Positions 1 through 13,284 of a stretch of 64,000 nucleotides of DNA are shown in pieces (within the stretch, counting starts at the first letter, position 1; every line of letters starts with the position of its first letter). Source of the stretch: Symbiodinium kawagutii (lineage: Eukaryota; Sar; Dinophyceae; Suessiales; Symbiodiniaceae); the NCBI GenBank assembly GCA_009767595.1, contig VSDK01010484.1, positions 662,123 to 726,122 on the forward strand, written 5' to 3'. The notes under the pieces were generated by a model. That model made no database searches. It saw nothing but the letters and a program-made list of their open reading frames with translations, and was not told where the DNA came from. Made by a program: the position numbers and the translations under genes.

Positions 1-679
1 GATGTGAAACTACTGTAAATGTCTGGTTAACAATGGTCAGGAATGATTGGTGATCGTCAGCAATGTTCAATCAATTATGATGAATCATTGGATACAAAGC
101 AAGGATTGGATTGCAATCACCGCAGTGTAAATCAGTATAAACCAATAATTGGAACGACAACCATTACAATTCATCATTGTATCTTGTCTATTATGATTCT
201 TCACGATCTCTATAGCACTTGGTATCCACCAAAAGAGAATGATCAACAAATAACAATCATAATATCCACTTGCATCAGACTCACTAAAATGTAAACCTGC
301 CCATGAATTGCTGGTTGTCATGAACCAACGATATTTTTTGTTGTGTTTGTTATTTGAATTAAGTACAATAAAGATAATTTGAATGTAAAAAAAGGAAATA
401 TCACGTAACATTTTAGTGCAATCAGACTGATGTTTTGGTTTGGATGTTTTGACCCCGAGAAAGAGACACCAATGTGGTGGCTTCTGAAATGGAGGTACCT
501 ACCAATTCATCCGCTATTAATGATTCTTGGTAATAAACCCACCGTTTTTGGAGGTTACCTACTAAGAATCCCCAAATGTAAAACACTGAGTTGGGGTTCA
601 AAAGCAAGCTGATCCGGGTCCCTAGCGTGCATCATGTTGGCGAATCATCCATCAAAATGACTAGTTACTAGCTTTGCTT
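1..679. other. Noncoding, low-complexity flank
   Basis: AT-rich sequence with degenerate CATCA/GTTGATT words and no frame that looks protein-coding. Positions 460-585 resemble a decayed copy of the 100-bp inverted-repeat family described at 45686, with a left GGTGGCTTCTGAAA-like end and a GGTAATAAACC(C)ACC core, but too diverged to call. Confidence 0.4.
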
Positions 680-748
680 GTTGTGTACTAGGGCCCTGAG
701 TGACGAGAATATATGGGGCCCGGGCCGGGGCTCTGACACCTTAAGCCA
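680..748 (-). CDS. Possible exon, unidentified minus-strand gene
   Basis: GC-rich island in AT-rich surroundings. On the minus strand a GGCAG acceptor is followed by an open frame reading WLKVSEPRPGPHIFSS. There is no homology that I recognise and the donor is not determined. It is supported only by base composition and an open frame, so treat it as tentative. Confidence 0.22.
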
Positions 749-1419
749 CTGCCGCCCATGGACAGCTAAAACCCATACATCATAACCAGGTGTGTTATTC
801 ATCATCACCCTTGGACTCTTTTTTTGGTAGTTGCCATCAACCAGAGTAAATAGCAACACTGCAATTGTGATTTGCTATAATTCATCATGAACATGAACAT
901 GTCACCATGTTTCTTGAAGCTTGCTATCTACCTATGTTACGTCTTTCATTCGCAGCCATGTGTAGTTTGAACCATTATTTGCTGGTTATCAAGCATCGTT
1001 GATATCAACCGCTGTTTATTGACTGTTCACTAGCGATTCAGTACGAATTCATTGACCGTTTATTGAGCATGTATCAATCATCTTCAACCATCTCTGAAGT
1101 ATCATGCACCATGGATTAATCACTGACTACACAATTGACTAAACCATCAATTATCATTTGCCAATTTGCCAGTGACTAAACCTTTAGCAGTTAAACATTC
1201 ATCGACTATCACTGTCCGTTGAATCATGAACCGTTGTCTAAACCATTGTCTATCATAAAACATTCACCAAACCAATGACTAGACCATTGGATCATCACCA
1301 TTCATTGGTTAAGTAAACCATTCACTAAACCATTCACAAACGACCAAATTGAACCATTAACCCTTCTACTAAACCATTGACTTCACCAATGCGACGACTC
1401 ACGACATGTTAACTCCACC

Positions 1420-1514
1420 AGCATCCCTTGACATCCGGGGCCCGGACCAGCTGCAGCTGATCTTCGTCCATGGCAGCATCTGCCATGGCCTTGCGGAGGT
1501 AGATCAAACTGATC
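1420..1514 (-). CDS. Candidate exon, unidentified gene
   Basis: GC-rich island between A/C-rich sequence on its left and G/T-rich sequence on its right, the same flank asymmetry seen around the proven aminopeptidase exons. On the minus strand a CCGAG acceptor is followed by G and a frame reading ISLIYLRK, with a GC donor candidate directly after AAG. If that donor is not used, the frame continues (AMADAAMDEDQLQLVRAPDV). A second frame (DQFDLPPQ) is also open. Product unknown; exact ends uncertain. Confidence 0.35.
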
Positions 1515-3192
1515 CTCGGCTGAGCTGGGAATGGTCACTTGTAGTGGTGATTATGTTGGCTAAATCTCAAGTGATCAATATATGTTGGTTAACCATTGGA
1601 AAAATATGTTGGTTAATGGTTGGTTAATTGAGGTGAAGTGATGGGTAATGATGGGTAGTTATGTTGGTTGGGAGATTAGAGGTTCACCGTGGCTAATTAT
1701 ATAGGTCAATTGATGATTAGTTACATAGTTGATTGATGATTAATTAATGGTTGGTGATTGGTTAGTGGGTGGCTAATTCATGGTTGGTTGAACCTGAGGT
1801 GAAATTGGTGAGACCTGTGGTCAATTTGATTAATTGAGGTGACCTGATGGTACTTTGTTTAAATTTTGGTCAATGTTTCTTACCTGGGAACTCATCCTCA
1901 GATTAAGCTAGATTCAACTACTTAATCAACTGATTCCCAGCAGTGGTAGTAATGTCTGGTGAAAGGTTGGTGAATTGAGGTGATTGGTAATGATGGCTAG
2001 TTGATTGTCAAGGCTTGGTTAGTTGATGGGTCATTGATTTCTGGATGGCCTCCGGTGGTTGTTGGTTACTGTTTCATCACGGGCCGCAGTGGAGCACTAC
2101 TTAAGAAGCAACCAGTTACCTGAGCAATGCCCACTTGAGATTGATATTGCCACCTTTCATTGTTGGTTCATCCTACTGGTACCATTGTAGCTGATGGTTG
2201 CTGGCAATTAGTACAGGGAAATTAATTAGCTTCCATCAGTACTAATCATTGGGCAGCCATGTTGTCACTAGTAAGACTCACCATTCATGAACCGGGAACA
2301 AATATGGCAATCACTTGTCATAGTAGAGTGCGTTGCCTATTGCCTATGGTCGATGATTGCTCCCAAATAACTATATATTCAGCCAAGCGCTCTGAAAATC
2401 TGAAGGTTCAACTGTTGGCTCAACTGGTGATTTAGGGTTCTTGACTTAAATGGATTTGTCCAAAGCCATGGTTTATCCCCAAGTCACTCATTAGTCTCTA
2501 TCAATAATGAAGTCGCTCAGAAGTCCCTATTACTAATGGCTATGAACTTGGATGGTTTGTAGGAACGATGCCATAGACAAACGAAATGCTGTATCCCAAC
2601 GCCGGGAAAAGACTTCCGAGGAACGACGCAAGCAATTCATTCTGTGCGAAACATCAACCTTCCAATGCCTTGGTCATCAGTATCCCACGCGTCAGCCACA
2701 CGGTGTTTACCTTACTATTATTAATCGATCAGCCTCCATCAACGACTTATCATTGGATATATATATGCTACATCCGCCTCATACTGATTGAACATTCTCA
2801 GATACTTTCTGAGCAAAATCACCAAATTTTTCAAAAAACAGCGAAGAACTGAAACACCCATCAAGCAGCAATTGTGACAGCATGACTCACCCGCCAGATC
2901 GCATCACTTCACACAACAGCACAGCTCCAAGATTGAAATCACAGCAGCTCTGAACAGTTCTGATAGGCATTGATACACATGCATGATCACAAATTGGATG
3001 AAATTGATCAAAACTCCTGGGGCAAGTCCAGCACACTCAGAAGCTAACAAGCGCAATCTTCGCACATGTAATTCCCGCAGCTAAGTGGCCTGGACAATCT
3101 TAATGTTTGTTGTAATCATCATTCGCAAACATTTGCAAACCTTCCTTGCGCATCCAGGGTTTGAATGTCACAAAAAGTGTGCAGCAACGCCT

Positions 3193-3807
3193 TCACGACT
3201 TTGCTTGCCTGCAGACCACCTGCAGCAACTTTTGCCGCGAGCTGTAAATCCGCAGCATGCACGGTGCCCTCAGCAACTGCATGGCAAAAAAAATTGTTAC
3301 GGAAACCAGCGCGGTCTGCTGTGACTCCTGAAGCGCAGGCGGCTCAAGAGTTGTCACGCGTGTCTGAAGCCATGCTTCCAGTTTTGCGATCCTCATCCTA
3401 CGAGGTATGGAAAGAAGTTTCTTTTTGATCATGAGAACTTGCTGCAATGCTGATGATGCGCCCAGAATTTCTTCCACCTCCCGCTTCCTCAACTGAAACC
3501 AGTCTTGACGAAGCAAGTTTTGCTTCGCACGCTCTCGCTCAGGCAGCCCCCCCTGACACAACACATGTGCGTAGCTTGCCAAGCTAATCCTGCAAGCCCA
3601 CTGGCTGACTTCCTCCAAGATGCTACAAGCATTGCCGGGAGCCAAGCATCTTTCACAAGCAGCTCTGCCATTCACTAAATTTTCACCGCTACAGTCCTTG
3701 TGTCTGGCTATCAAAGCATCATTTGCCAGCCTTGCACAGTGAGAAACGGTGAAAAATGGCAGGACCCGCGATGATCCGCGATGTGAGCCCCTGAATCTAA
3801 GGGACAA
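3193..3807 (-). CDS. Hypothetical ORF, 204 codons
   Basis: One of the longest minus-strand frames outside the retrotransposon. The composition is protein-like: a Cys cluster (CERCLAPGNAC) near residues 50-60, then a basic, probably helical stretch (RERAKQNLLRQDWFQLRKRE) around residues 109-130. No family is recognised. The surrounding 1 kb lacks the CATCAACC bias of the neighbouring intron sequence, so the island may be an inserted repeat or a captured gene fragment rather than a resident gene. No splice sites or promoter were identified. Confidence 0.25.
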   Translation of the reverse strand: MSLRFRGSHRGSSRVLPFFTVSHCARLANDALIARHKDCSGENLVNGRAACERCLAPGNACSILEEVSQWACRISLASYAHVLCQGGLPERERAKQNLLRQDWFQLRKREVEEILGASSALQQVLMIKKKLLSIPRRMRIAKLEAWLQTRVTTLEPPALQESQQTALVSVTIFFAMQLLRAPCMLRIYSSRQKLLQVVCRQAKS

Positions 3808-4215
3808 AACAAAAGCATTCGCGCACTCAACAGCGTAACGACATAATTACGCTATCAAGGGAAATCTGGGGAAGTAAACCTAAGCAAGTTTAGGGGTGTG
3901 TGGTGTATATTCTGAACGAGCAGATTCAAGCAGCTGCGTCATGAGTATGCGGACTGCAGAGGCCAGATACTTTTGACCATGCCATGTAAAGATTTGCGTT
4001 TGTACAGGCGCCAGTGAAGCCTGTGACAAAACTGATTGGTCATTCCAACTTCAACTTGGGGCTCAAGTCGTTGCGGTCACTTCCGGAAAGTATTCCCTAT
4101 GTTGCTGACCTCTCCCTGCTCTTGTCAATGAACATGTGCTTAAATCACCGTGTAACAAACATGCAACCGCCGTTTGAGCATTGTTTACCCATCACCAACT
4201 AACAATGATTTATAT

Positions 4216-4301
4216 GGTGGTGTCTCAAAATACAGGTACCCCAAATCATCCGTAGTAATAAACCAACCATTTCTAGGGTCCCCCATGGCTTGAGAAACAG
4301 C
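4216..4301. repeat. MITE-like inverted-repeat element, family 1 (diverged copy)
   Basis: Begins GGTGGTGTCTCAAAATACAG and ends near GGCTTGAGAAACAGCC, the two ends being imperfect reverse complements. The interior carries the family core AATAAACCAACCATT. It is the same family as the copies at 31462, 35125, 45686, 53846 and 60847. Confidence 0.55.
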
Positions 4302-4629
4302 CATACTGTTGATGATTGTCCCCTATCATTAGCCATTATCAATTGATATAACCCCTATAACCCCTATAATAACACCCATGGATAGGGGACCCCTATACTA
4401 TCCAACATTAGTCATTTATAGCAATCAACCCACCATTTTGAGGGGTTCCCTATATCAAGAAACTATCAGTTTCATACAAAAATAATCTATCATCATCTAT
4501 TCAATCTATTAATCTTAACAATAACTATCCATAACTATCAGTTTCATATATTAATCAGTTCCATATTAACCAACCATCCATAAATAACCATAGCCCTTCA
4601 CCATCTCACCGGCAACCGCCAGCAACCGC

Positions 4630-4702
4630 CCGGCCCGCCCCCCGAAATCTGGTGCCCAGCGACTCATCGCTGGTGGTGGGCATCTCCTCTTCCATGGAGC
4701 CC
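4630..4702 (-). CDS. Candidate exon, unidentified gene
   Basis: Minus-strand acceptor TCGCAG followed by G and an acidic open frame reading GSMEEEMPTTSDESLGTRF. GC-rich against A/C-rich (left) and G/T-poor (right) flanks. The donor is uncertain; one GT lies at GCG|GTTGC. Function unknown. Confidence 0.35.
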
Positions 4703-6474
4703 CTGCGATGTGAACCGCGCGCATGGGAAGCCATCGCTGCGCCTAATGATCACTACCAATCAATGATCATAGAATGCTAGTGATTCCTGATGCTTAAGTA
4801 CCTTAGATGAATGATTGGTTTCAAGAATCACTACCAGTGATGGATATAGTCGTGATTTGAACGGTAAATTAGTGGTTACAAATTGTAATATAAGCAATCC
4901 ACACCAGAATCACTATGGTAGTGATTTAAATGCTCATCAAATTGGATGGTTTCTTAGCGATCTATCAAAGTGATCACTACCATCCATATATAGTGATTTG
5001 AATGGTGAATTAGCGGTTACACATGGTAACATAACATAATATAACCAATCCATGATACAAGGATCACTATTTCCATTCATGGTTCCTATAGACAGTGGAT
5101 CATAATCTTGAGGGGTCGTTTTTTGTTCATTGATGGCAGTAAATAGCGATTAATAGACGATTTATATTGATTATTAAACAATGCCTGATGATGGGGTTAA
5201 TACTGGATAGTCACCCTAAACAATACATTATATTTGACGATGGGAAACCCTTGCTGATCATACATCAAGCCTAGACCTGCTTCATGGATAATGAAAACGG
5301 TTACAAGTTACAAGTTGTCTTTGTTCATAATGCGAGTCCCATAAATGAATGAAACCCACAAGAAAGGAAGCACGACCATTGTCAAGCAGCATTTTCCCAA
5401 GAACCATATATAAAACATGGCAGCCACACATATCACCAGTATCGGTTCTGTTGATTGCTATGACAGGGATAAATGCATCTGCAAACAATAGCCATTTAGT
5501 GCAGCTTACAGAATAACTAGAACTCCAATATAAGTAAATAACGTATCATAGCGATGCATCATATGGTCATAGCTGACTCTTGATGTCATTTGATAATGAT
5601 AGATGATCGTCAATTACTTTTCACTGTTGATTATCAACTACAGACATAGTTGTTTGTTTGATAATCATCCATTTGATGAAAACGAATTCAAATCAAATCT
5701 GATCAACATGTATTACTCAAAAAAACGGGCTGTGAATTATCAACCATTGTTGGCTTTTTCCTCAAGTATGGACAACAAGTTATCAGCTTCGGTAAAACAC
5801 TAAATATTGATGCTGAAATGATAAAAACATGTATTGACCATTTTTTATTAAACATGGCCGCTTGAGCATCAGTAATTACTTCCAAGAACAATGATCAACT
5901 GTTTTTCCCCATCATTTTATCATCCATGATCATCCCTTAGTGACCATCATAAACCATCATTAACAGCCAGTGATTGCTCTTATAAATCAAAGTTGATCAC
6001 ATTTGTTGACCATCATATATCATCATTTTTTCACTCATGAGCATTGTTATCCGTGGTGAACTATGTATATTGCCACATCGGGTATCTGACATAGGATACA
6101 TTTGACCAATATGTTCCAATGAGATAATTGTCACATAATTGAAGAGTTACATCATGTCATAAACTTGGTGATTCTTCATGATACATCACATCCGTTAATA
6201 GTTAAGGATGCTGTTTAGAAAGCATCTAATGAAACTACATATTGTTTCCAAAGAAAATCACACAACCGCGGCTATTCATGATCCACCAAACCCTGCTGAA
6301 TCATTAGCGAATGCCACAAACATCATCATTTCCAATCACTTAGCCATGAAACTAGCATTATATCCATGAGACACTGCCCATGTCCACCCACCCATCACCA
6401 GCACCCCGCCCACCCTCAACCCACCCTTCAACCATGGCATCACCAACCGTGGTCATGGCACGCCCACCACTCCC
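4703..6474. other. Noncoding stretch between candidate exons
   Basis: AT-rich. At 4740-5060 a loose repeat of ATCACTACCA(T/G)..GTGATTTGAATGGTGAATTAG recurs about three times. The last 120 bases before the next island are strongly A/C-rich (CACCCACCCATCACC). No gene is seen. Confidence 0.4.
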
Positions 6475-6558
6475 TACGCCAACCGCGGCGCCCGACCGTG
6501 GCCTCCGCACAACTTCCACGGAACGCGAGATCATCGCGGATTCCGCGGAACGATCCGC
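6475..6558 (-). CDS. Candidate exon, unidentified gene
   Basis: Minus-strand acceptor TTCCGCAG followed by G. All three frames stay open over some of the island; the most protein-like reads GSFRGIRDDLAFRGSCAEAT. CA-rich sequence lies to the left and GGTTGGTCAAAG-type sequence to the right. The frame and donor are not resolved. Confidence 0.3.
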
Positions 6559-8214
6559 CTGCGGAATAGATAATGGTTGGTCAAAGTGTTCATGGTGAAG
6601 GATTCATGAGTAACAACTATTAATTAAGTTGATAATGGTTGATAGAGTCTATTATCCTGGATAATGGTGAAGTCTGATTAAGTTGATAGAGTCTGATGAT
6701 GAAATATAATGGTTATTAATGGTTAATGATTCATCAAGGATTAATGGTCAAACACAATTGATTGGTTAAGGTGTCAATGGTGAAGGACGATGGTGAAGTC
6801 TGGTGAAGTTTGCTGGGTGGTGTTGATGATCTGATGATCGGTGGAAAATCATGGTTGATTGATGATCTGATGATCTGATTATTAGTGTTGGATTGGTGCA
6901 AATGGTGTTGGTGAATGATGGTCATAGATGGTTCTGATGGTTGATGACTAGTGATAAATGTTGATATACTGTATCTACTTGGCTAAATGATGATTACTGG
7001 TGAGTCATCCGGCCAAGAATTTGGTGAATGTGCTGAGGGCTGATAATGATGAACATAGGGTGATTGGTGCGTTCATTGTGATGGTTGACACTTCATGGAT
7101 GATTCGGGATCATGTTGGCCAAGGGATGGTTCAATGGTTGACCATGACAAATCATCAGGTAGCTCAATAATGGTCCATCATTGATTAATGATAAATGACG
7201 GTTCATGATGATGAGTTCATGATACAAAATGCTAAGAGTGATGGTTTCGGGCTGTAAATTGATGCTTCCAGACCGTTGTCGATGGTTGAAAGTTTATGTT
7301 GGAGAAAGGTCCAAATGGTATGGCTAGTGATAGTTGAGGACGATTGACATTTCATGGTTGATTCTACTTCAAAATGGTTCAGACTTGTCGATGAGGGAGG
7401 GATAACAACAATGAACCCACTATCAGGTATCATGACCAACCTTATGGATATTATTGTGACTTGTCACTGTGGTGGACTAATTTCAAGGTTGACCTAATCA
7501 ATGACCAACAATAGCGGTTACCCAGCTAGCTATGACGTCTCAATCAATTCTTTGAGACAAACAACCATTGTCAGCCAGTAGAATCAAAGGTTCAAACCAA
7601 AACAAAGTATTCCATGCTCACCCTAACACTGGTTGGAAACTACCATTAATCATCATCAATTGTCCCACACTGTAAACTGCCAAGTATCAATCCATCATAG
7701 GATATCCGGTCGGAGTTTAATCTTAATCCATCTCCATTGACCCATCCACCCAAAATCATTTCCCATTCATCATTGTAAACCACCAAGTCTCTACCATTGA
7801 ACAATGCATCCTTGTTAATAGTTTGACACCAATGGTGAATCAATGGGATCCTGTAGTCATTGTGAACCACTCACTGATCACTTTATTCAACATTAACCAT
7901 GGTCAAACCACCCTTGTCAACCACCATCGCTAATCAGAGTCAAGAATTCTCCACCATTGATCAAATCAATCATTGTAGACCCCCACTAATGACTAATAAC
8001 CATTAGATCTTACAGTCCCTTGGTGACCATCAATTGTTCACCATCAATCATTGCGGTTTCCACCCAACTAGCTAAGAAACTAATAAGAGTTAACTAACGA
8101 TAACCACTAATAATAACCACTAATAATAGCTATAATAGTGGATTTTGCTAATAACTAATAAGTAGTAACTTAACACCATCGTTCACCATGAAACACCACA
8201 CCCGTGGCGCGCGC
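6559..8214. other. Intron-like tract
   Basis: The right-hand neighbour of the exon is about 700 bases of GGTGAAGG/GGTTGATGATCTGATG words. The end nearest the next exon is ACCATCAACC/AACCACTAATAATAACC. The two halves are roughly reverse-complementary in word content. No coding frame is supported. Confidence 0.45.
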
Positions 8215-8268
8215 CTGTTGCAGCACTGCTTCCACCTTGTGATCCAAAAGGATACGACGGTCTGCTTC
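8215..8268 (-). CDS. Candidate 54-nt exon (18 codons), unidentified gene
   Basis: Minus-strand acceptor GCCGCAG|GAAGCAG, then EADRRILLDHKVEAVLQQ, then a GC donor (CAACAG|GCGCGC) like those in the aminopeptidase gene to the right. Phase 0 at both ends. The peptide looks like an amphipathic helix. The frame is also open upstream (VHPTIHWRTLAPQ), so the acceptor could be farther left in the transcript. Family unknown. Confidence 0.45.
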
Positions 8269-10746
8269 CTGCGGCGCCAGTGTGCGCCAGTGGATGGTGG
8301 GATGCACGGGTGGGGGACCTGGGGTCCGCAATGGGAGATTTCAGGCCATGGTTGTTCAATGAAAATGTTTTTTTTTTTTTTTTCTGATGAATTACTGATT
8401 GATTTGTTTATCTCAAACGTTCATTTTCATGAAAACAAGTTCAATGCTAATTCCTTCATAACATTGTTGATGACTTTTTATGATTAGTGAACATTTGATG
8501 AACATTCTTTGATGGTTAAACACTGAACCATGGTTCTTGTATATACACTAACCATTTTCCATTTGCTGCTTGAAAGGCTGGTTCTGCGTGCAGCGTGGTC
8601 AAAACAAAATAAAATCAATGACTGATAATAATCACAGCCCTGGGAGGACCTGATTGATAGTTAAAATGGTTGGTAATTTTCAAAACCGCAGCCCTCATTT
8701 AGAGTATCAATAACATTCAATAACCATTGTATTCATCCAATTTGTCTGAATTTATTTGTCACCTATACAAGCAATATCCTGGCCAGTCTTGTTTTTTCCT
8801 GCACGTTTAATGAATCATCCTAGATCCTCAAACTCCGCTGCATCTCAAACAACCTGCCCCCCAATGGGCTCACCCAATTGCCATTTAGCAGACTTCTTAG
8901 CTTCCCCAGCAAAAAACCTATTGCTGGACTACATCCTGTAAAGGTGCCTATGGGCCTGATTCCAAGTGGTAGTTTGAACCCGTTTGAACACATGTTATTC
9001 AATGAACAGTGCCAATCATGATCACAGTCTTTACACAGTTTCATCATCATTTTGCAAGATGGTGCTTCTCTAGCAGGAAAAACGGCAGAGAAGAAGCGCA
9101 ACCCGAAAGTTCCAGAAATTCAATCAAGCAGCTGTTCCTCGCGCATCTTGGGGGCCAGCAGCCTCAGACAGCTGCCAGTACGCGGGCCCATACCTTTCGG
9201 CAGGTCCATGTTCGCCAATTTCGCCCGGCCACAGTAGACGAGAGTTGCCATGATGTGCGGCAATGTGAGGATCTCAGCTCAGTGAATGAGAAGGAACTGC
9301 ACGACAAAGAGTTTCGCGAGCAATGCGTCAACATGGTATCAAAGCAGTAGGATCACCCTATCACAGCAATATAACAATTTTTCGGCATGCACTAATAGAT
9401 GTCACAGGAGCGACGCAAACTGGAGCACGATGATTCGTTTTGGATACCTTTGGTAAGCATGATTGATCAAGCATGGAGCATTGTTCGTCAACCCTTGTGA
9501 GTCATTGCCAAACCCGTGGTAGCATCAAGGACCAAATGCCTATCCATGTTGGGACTGGTCAGGTCAGAAAACACAACTATCATGAAATAGCAAAACCACA
9601 CCCATAAACCAGTCACCTTGACCATGACCAATAAGTTGCCATTATTGACCATGATTTAGCAACTCGGGCTTTGGTTTCTGAACAGCAAGCATGCCCTACC
9701 TCTGCCACGCATTCAGGTTTAAAACAAATCACCGGGTAGCTCTGGTGGAAACACCCCACCAAACACGCTCTGTCAGTGGGTAACCAGCTGATGAACACCA
9801 CAAGATCACAACAATAAGTATCTGCAATGATACCATTTGATATTAATGAAGAAAGAAGCAAACAACTCACATGGGTAGAAAGTGGGGTGTGCGGAAACAC
9901 CGACATAATTTAATGGTCAAATACGTAACCCGAAATAAAATTTGTTGGTGTTGGTGAAGGGCCACCTGTCGCTGAAATCCCGGAATCGTTGGAAACGATC
10001 ATCAAATGAAGCGTTTGGCCGGTGGACTAAAAATCATCTATAAACATGGTGATGGTGTTTGACTACTAAACATGCGATATTGATGCTGGTTCACAGGTGC
10101 CAAGTATACATATCAACTATTAAATTCCAAGGATATGTTTATCAATTGCAACTGCTACAAAGTAACGAACGTCATTGCTATGTTTATCAGCACATACCTT
10201 GTCTATCGTCAACTACATTCATGGCGATGTACACATGTCAACGATAATCAAAACATTTGACCATGATCACCTACTCCCACGAACGTTAAACCACTAGCTA
10301 CCATTGACTATCATCCACCATCAGTTTGTGACCGTTAGCAAAGGTAATGGTAACCCAGGATGAATCAGGGGTCATTAAGTATCCATCGTACTAACAAGTA
10401 TTGTTTCCTTGAATCAAATCGTTGATTCATTACTGGTGGTAATTACCCTGGAAATATCCAAAAGATAATATTCTAGTAATGAATCCAAGGTAATACTGTA
10501 ACACCAAAAAATATCACTGGTGATTTATTCCTTCTTGGCGAGCAAAGGGTTGTTTGGCTTCATGCTGGCTCAGCATGATTCAGCGACACCGACCTCTTAT
10601 TTTTCGCCGCGGCTTAACCATTAAGTCAGAACTATGAACCATCAACAGTGCCTGAGCCGCATGGTACCTTCTATCAACTTGCTGCTGTTTGATTCACACT
10701 AGATCCATGGTAGTAACCTAGGCTGAGTTTTACCCCCCAAAACCAC
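8269..10746. other. Noncoding stretch with one intermediate-GC island
   Basis: Mostly AT-rich intron-like sequence. At 9040-9350 the GC content rises and short frames are open on both strands (for example AGKTAEKKRNPKVPEIQSSS on +), but neither strand shows convincing splice sites or a recognisable domain. A 15-base T run lies at 8370-8384. Confidence 0.35.
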
Positions 10747-10830
10747 CTACCAACAGCCGCCAAGCGCTGTCTCCTGAATGATGCCCTGGTTCACCATGAC
10801 CACGCTACCCTCCGTCAGCATCTGAGCAGC
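10747..10830 (-). CDS. Candidate exon, unidentified gene
   Basis: The minus-strand frame MLTEGSVVMVNQGIIQETAL follows a GCTCAG acceptor. A second AG|G acceptor inside it (ATTCAG|GAGACAG) together with a canonical donor (CTGTTG|GTAGGT) would give a 23-nt exon in another frame. Which version is used cannot be settled by eye. Product unknown. Confidence 0.33.
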   Translation of the reverse strand, partial: AAQMLTEGSVVMVNQGIIQETALGGCW

Positions 10831-13284
10831 CAAGGGAAAGTTGGCACGGAGTTGATTGGTTGGTGGTGATTCAATGGTTGGTGGTTGATGCTTGGTGGCG
10901 CATGGCCAGCCCACTAGCTGAGCTGCCAGGAAATTCAACGCGGCGCTGTGATGAATAGCTGGTAGATGTCGCAGATACTTCCTCCTCAGAACTTTCATCA
11001 TTGGCGTTGGCTGATTGTCGTCCACGGTAGCACGGTCATGAATCCAATCGATCAAAGCACTGCGGTTTAAGAATACGGCAGCGTCTTTGGTGGTGAAACA
11101 GCTCTACCTTGCTTCATCTCACCTTCCCGCCCCTGCCACCTTTTCGGAGGCCACGTCCTCTGCACAGCACCGGCTCACTTTCGCATCGAAAAGAGCGCAA
11201 GTCGTCGCTCAGTGTCAAGCCAGAGACTGTCTGCAGAAACAAATAAGTCACAGCAGGAAGCATCTGCGGAGCCAACTTCGTCGTGGTCTTCAAGAACGTT
11301 GGAAAGGATATGAGCAGCACAATGCTGAACTGCGACATTGTTATACCCTAATGCGGGAGGCGGTTGTGCAGCCAGCGATATAAAACAAAGCATGTAAAAA
11401 TCGAGTTTGTTTCGTTGTTGGTCAAAAATTCTTTGAATGGTACTGTCTAAATTAGTGAGACCATGCTCGAATAACTGGATGTGAAAGAGCTGATGGTTGA
11501 CAGTTGACCAAAGGTGATTGAGGTCAATGGCGGAACTGAATGCCCCAAACAAACTCACAAAGATATGGAAACACACAAAGTACACATCCCCAAGTGAGCA
11601 ATTCATAAACCGGAAATTAATCCCCTGGTAGTCACCGAATGGTATAAACAGTGGGAGGTTCCTTCCGTTTGACATAGCTTGACCCTGTCAGATCGGAGCT
11701 GGAAGATTCAGTTTAACAATCGAGATCTACCAACCATTAGCCCATTAGCCATCCATTCACCACCCACTAACCATCGTTAGCCAAGATTAAAATCAACCAA
11801 CCAACATTAACCTAACCAGAATCACCCCAACAAGCCATCATAAAACCCCTCGAAACTGTGATGAAACAAAGTTTTTTTGGCCACTGCAGTAGTGAGACTG
11901 ACTGTACGGGAGTGTAAAGACTCTTGATAACACAAACATGGTATGAGAAATAAGTAGGCAGTATTACAAATGGAGAGCACATAATCATTCTGATACACGG
12001 TACACAAATAGAATCAATGATTAACAACAGGGTCATATATAGCTCGACGATAGTGGTCGATTGATAATGTGATATCAAAGATAATCAATAGTTGTGTTGG
12101 TGATAAATGGACATTATAAACACAGTAATGATGCTATTCTGTCAAAATGATTTGATCATCCAAAAAATGCATGTTGATTGGCTAGAACTACCTTTGATAG
12201 TGTGTGTTTTCTTGAAGTGAAATTAATCTTGAACTTTGTCATTGATTGCACCATCTCCAAATGATGAATAGCATAGTGATATGTGTTCTTGAAAAACAGT
12301 ACAACTCTTCAATAACATAGTGAATAGCAAGAGTTATGGTAACTCTTGAATAACATGTGTGTTATCTTGAAGTGAATAATGAGGTTCTTTTTGGTAACTC
12401 TTCAGAGAACAGTGCGTTCAGGCCATTGGTAGCCAAGTGTGTGAGTTACACCGAACAGCACGTTTGGGTGGCAGGAGTGGAGCTTCACATCACGAATCGG
12501 TTCACATGGCGAGCGACCGGGTCAAGCAGTTAACCGGGTCAAGCAGAAATAAGAAAAACCATGGTTCATGATAGGGGAACCACGATCTTTCTGCAGCTCC
12601 AAAAAGGTTTGAGTGAAAACATGTGAGCAAAAAATATTGAGAAGTATCAATGTAGTAATCGAAGATGCGATCCACCTTTTCAAAGATAGCAACAAGGTGG
12701 TATCCCCTTGTCTTAAGTTTTCCATGTAAATGTAGTCAACCTAAGTTGTTTATGAGCCATCCAACCAGTTAGTCAGAAAGAGCTTTTCTAGTCAACCCAG
12801 CCCTCAAGTAATAAGCCACTACTAGAGACAACCAGCTATAAGTTGTTTTATTTCCCAGTTGCCGTGTATTCACTCTAGTGAACTACAGCTACTACAAGCC
12901 ACTCACCAGTTTTACCAGTTATATGCCACATTGGCTATTCACATGTGATTACTAGTGGTTGTATACACTACATGTGATTAAACTGGCTTTTTGTTTCGTG
13001 TTTACATGTAGCTGGCGTAAAACTAGGTGAACCGTAGCTGCCGTATAACTAGGTTAACATAGGTGAACTGTAGCTGGTGTGCACATGTATTCACATGATC
13101 ATGGGCCAATATTAATTATCCAACTCATGGGGGATAATCACCAACAATAATAGGGAAACAATAATTATTCAATGATGGGGGAACCAGGGGGGCTAAGGGT
13201 TTTGACCCATAGCCACATGCATTCACGCTGGTTTTCACTACCTGAACTGAGCTGAGCTCAAGGGCGCAACCGCGGTCTCATCAC
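10831..13284. other. Noncoding stretch with intermediate-GC island
   Basis: An island at 10890-11680 has a 166-codon minus-strand frame (11175-11675). Its C-terminal half is protein-like (HCAAHILSNVLEDHDEV), but the N-terminal half is hydrophobic and AT-rich, and no domain is recognised. The remainder is AT-rich, with local repeats of AACTCTTGAATAACAT (12300-12420) and GTGAACTGTAGCTG (13020-13080). Confidence 0.35.

Larger units (their letters stand above)
1515..4629. other. Intron-like/intergenic low-complexity tract
   Basis: Begins with about 450 bases of G/T-rich GGTTAATTGAGGTGA-like words and ends with A/C-rich CCATCCATAAATAACC-like words. It contains an intermediate-GC island (about 3.0-4.0 kb, listed separately) and a diverged inverted-repeat element at 4216-4301. 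No other coding signal is seen. Confidence 0.45.
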
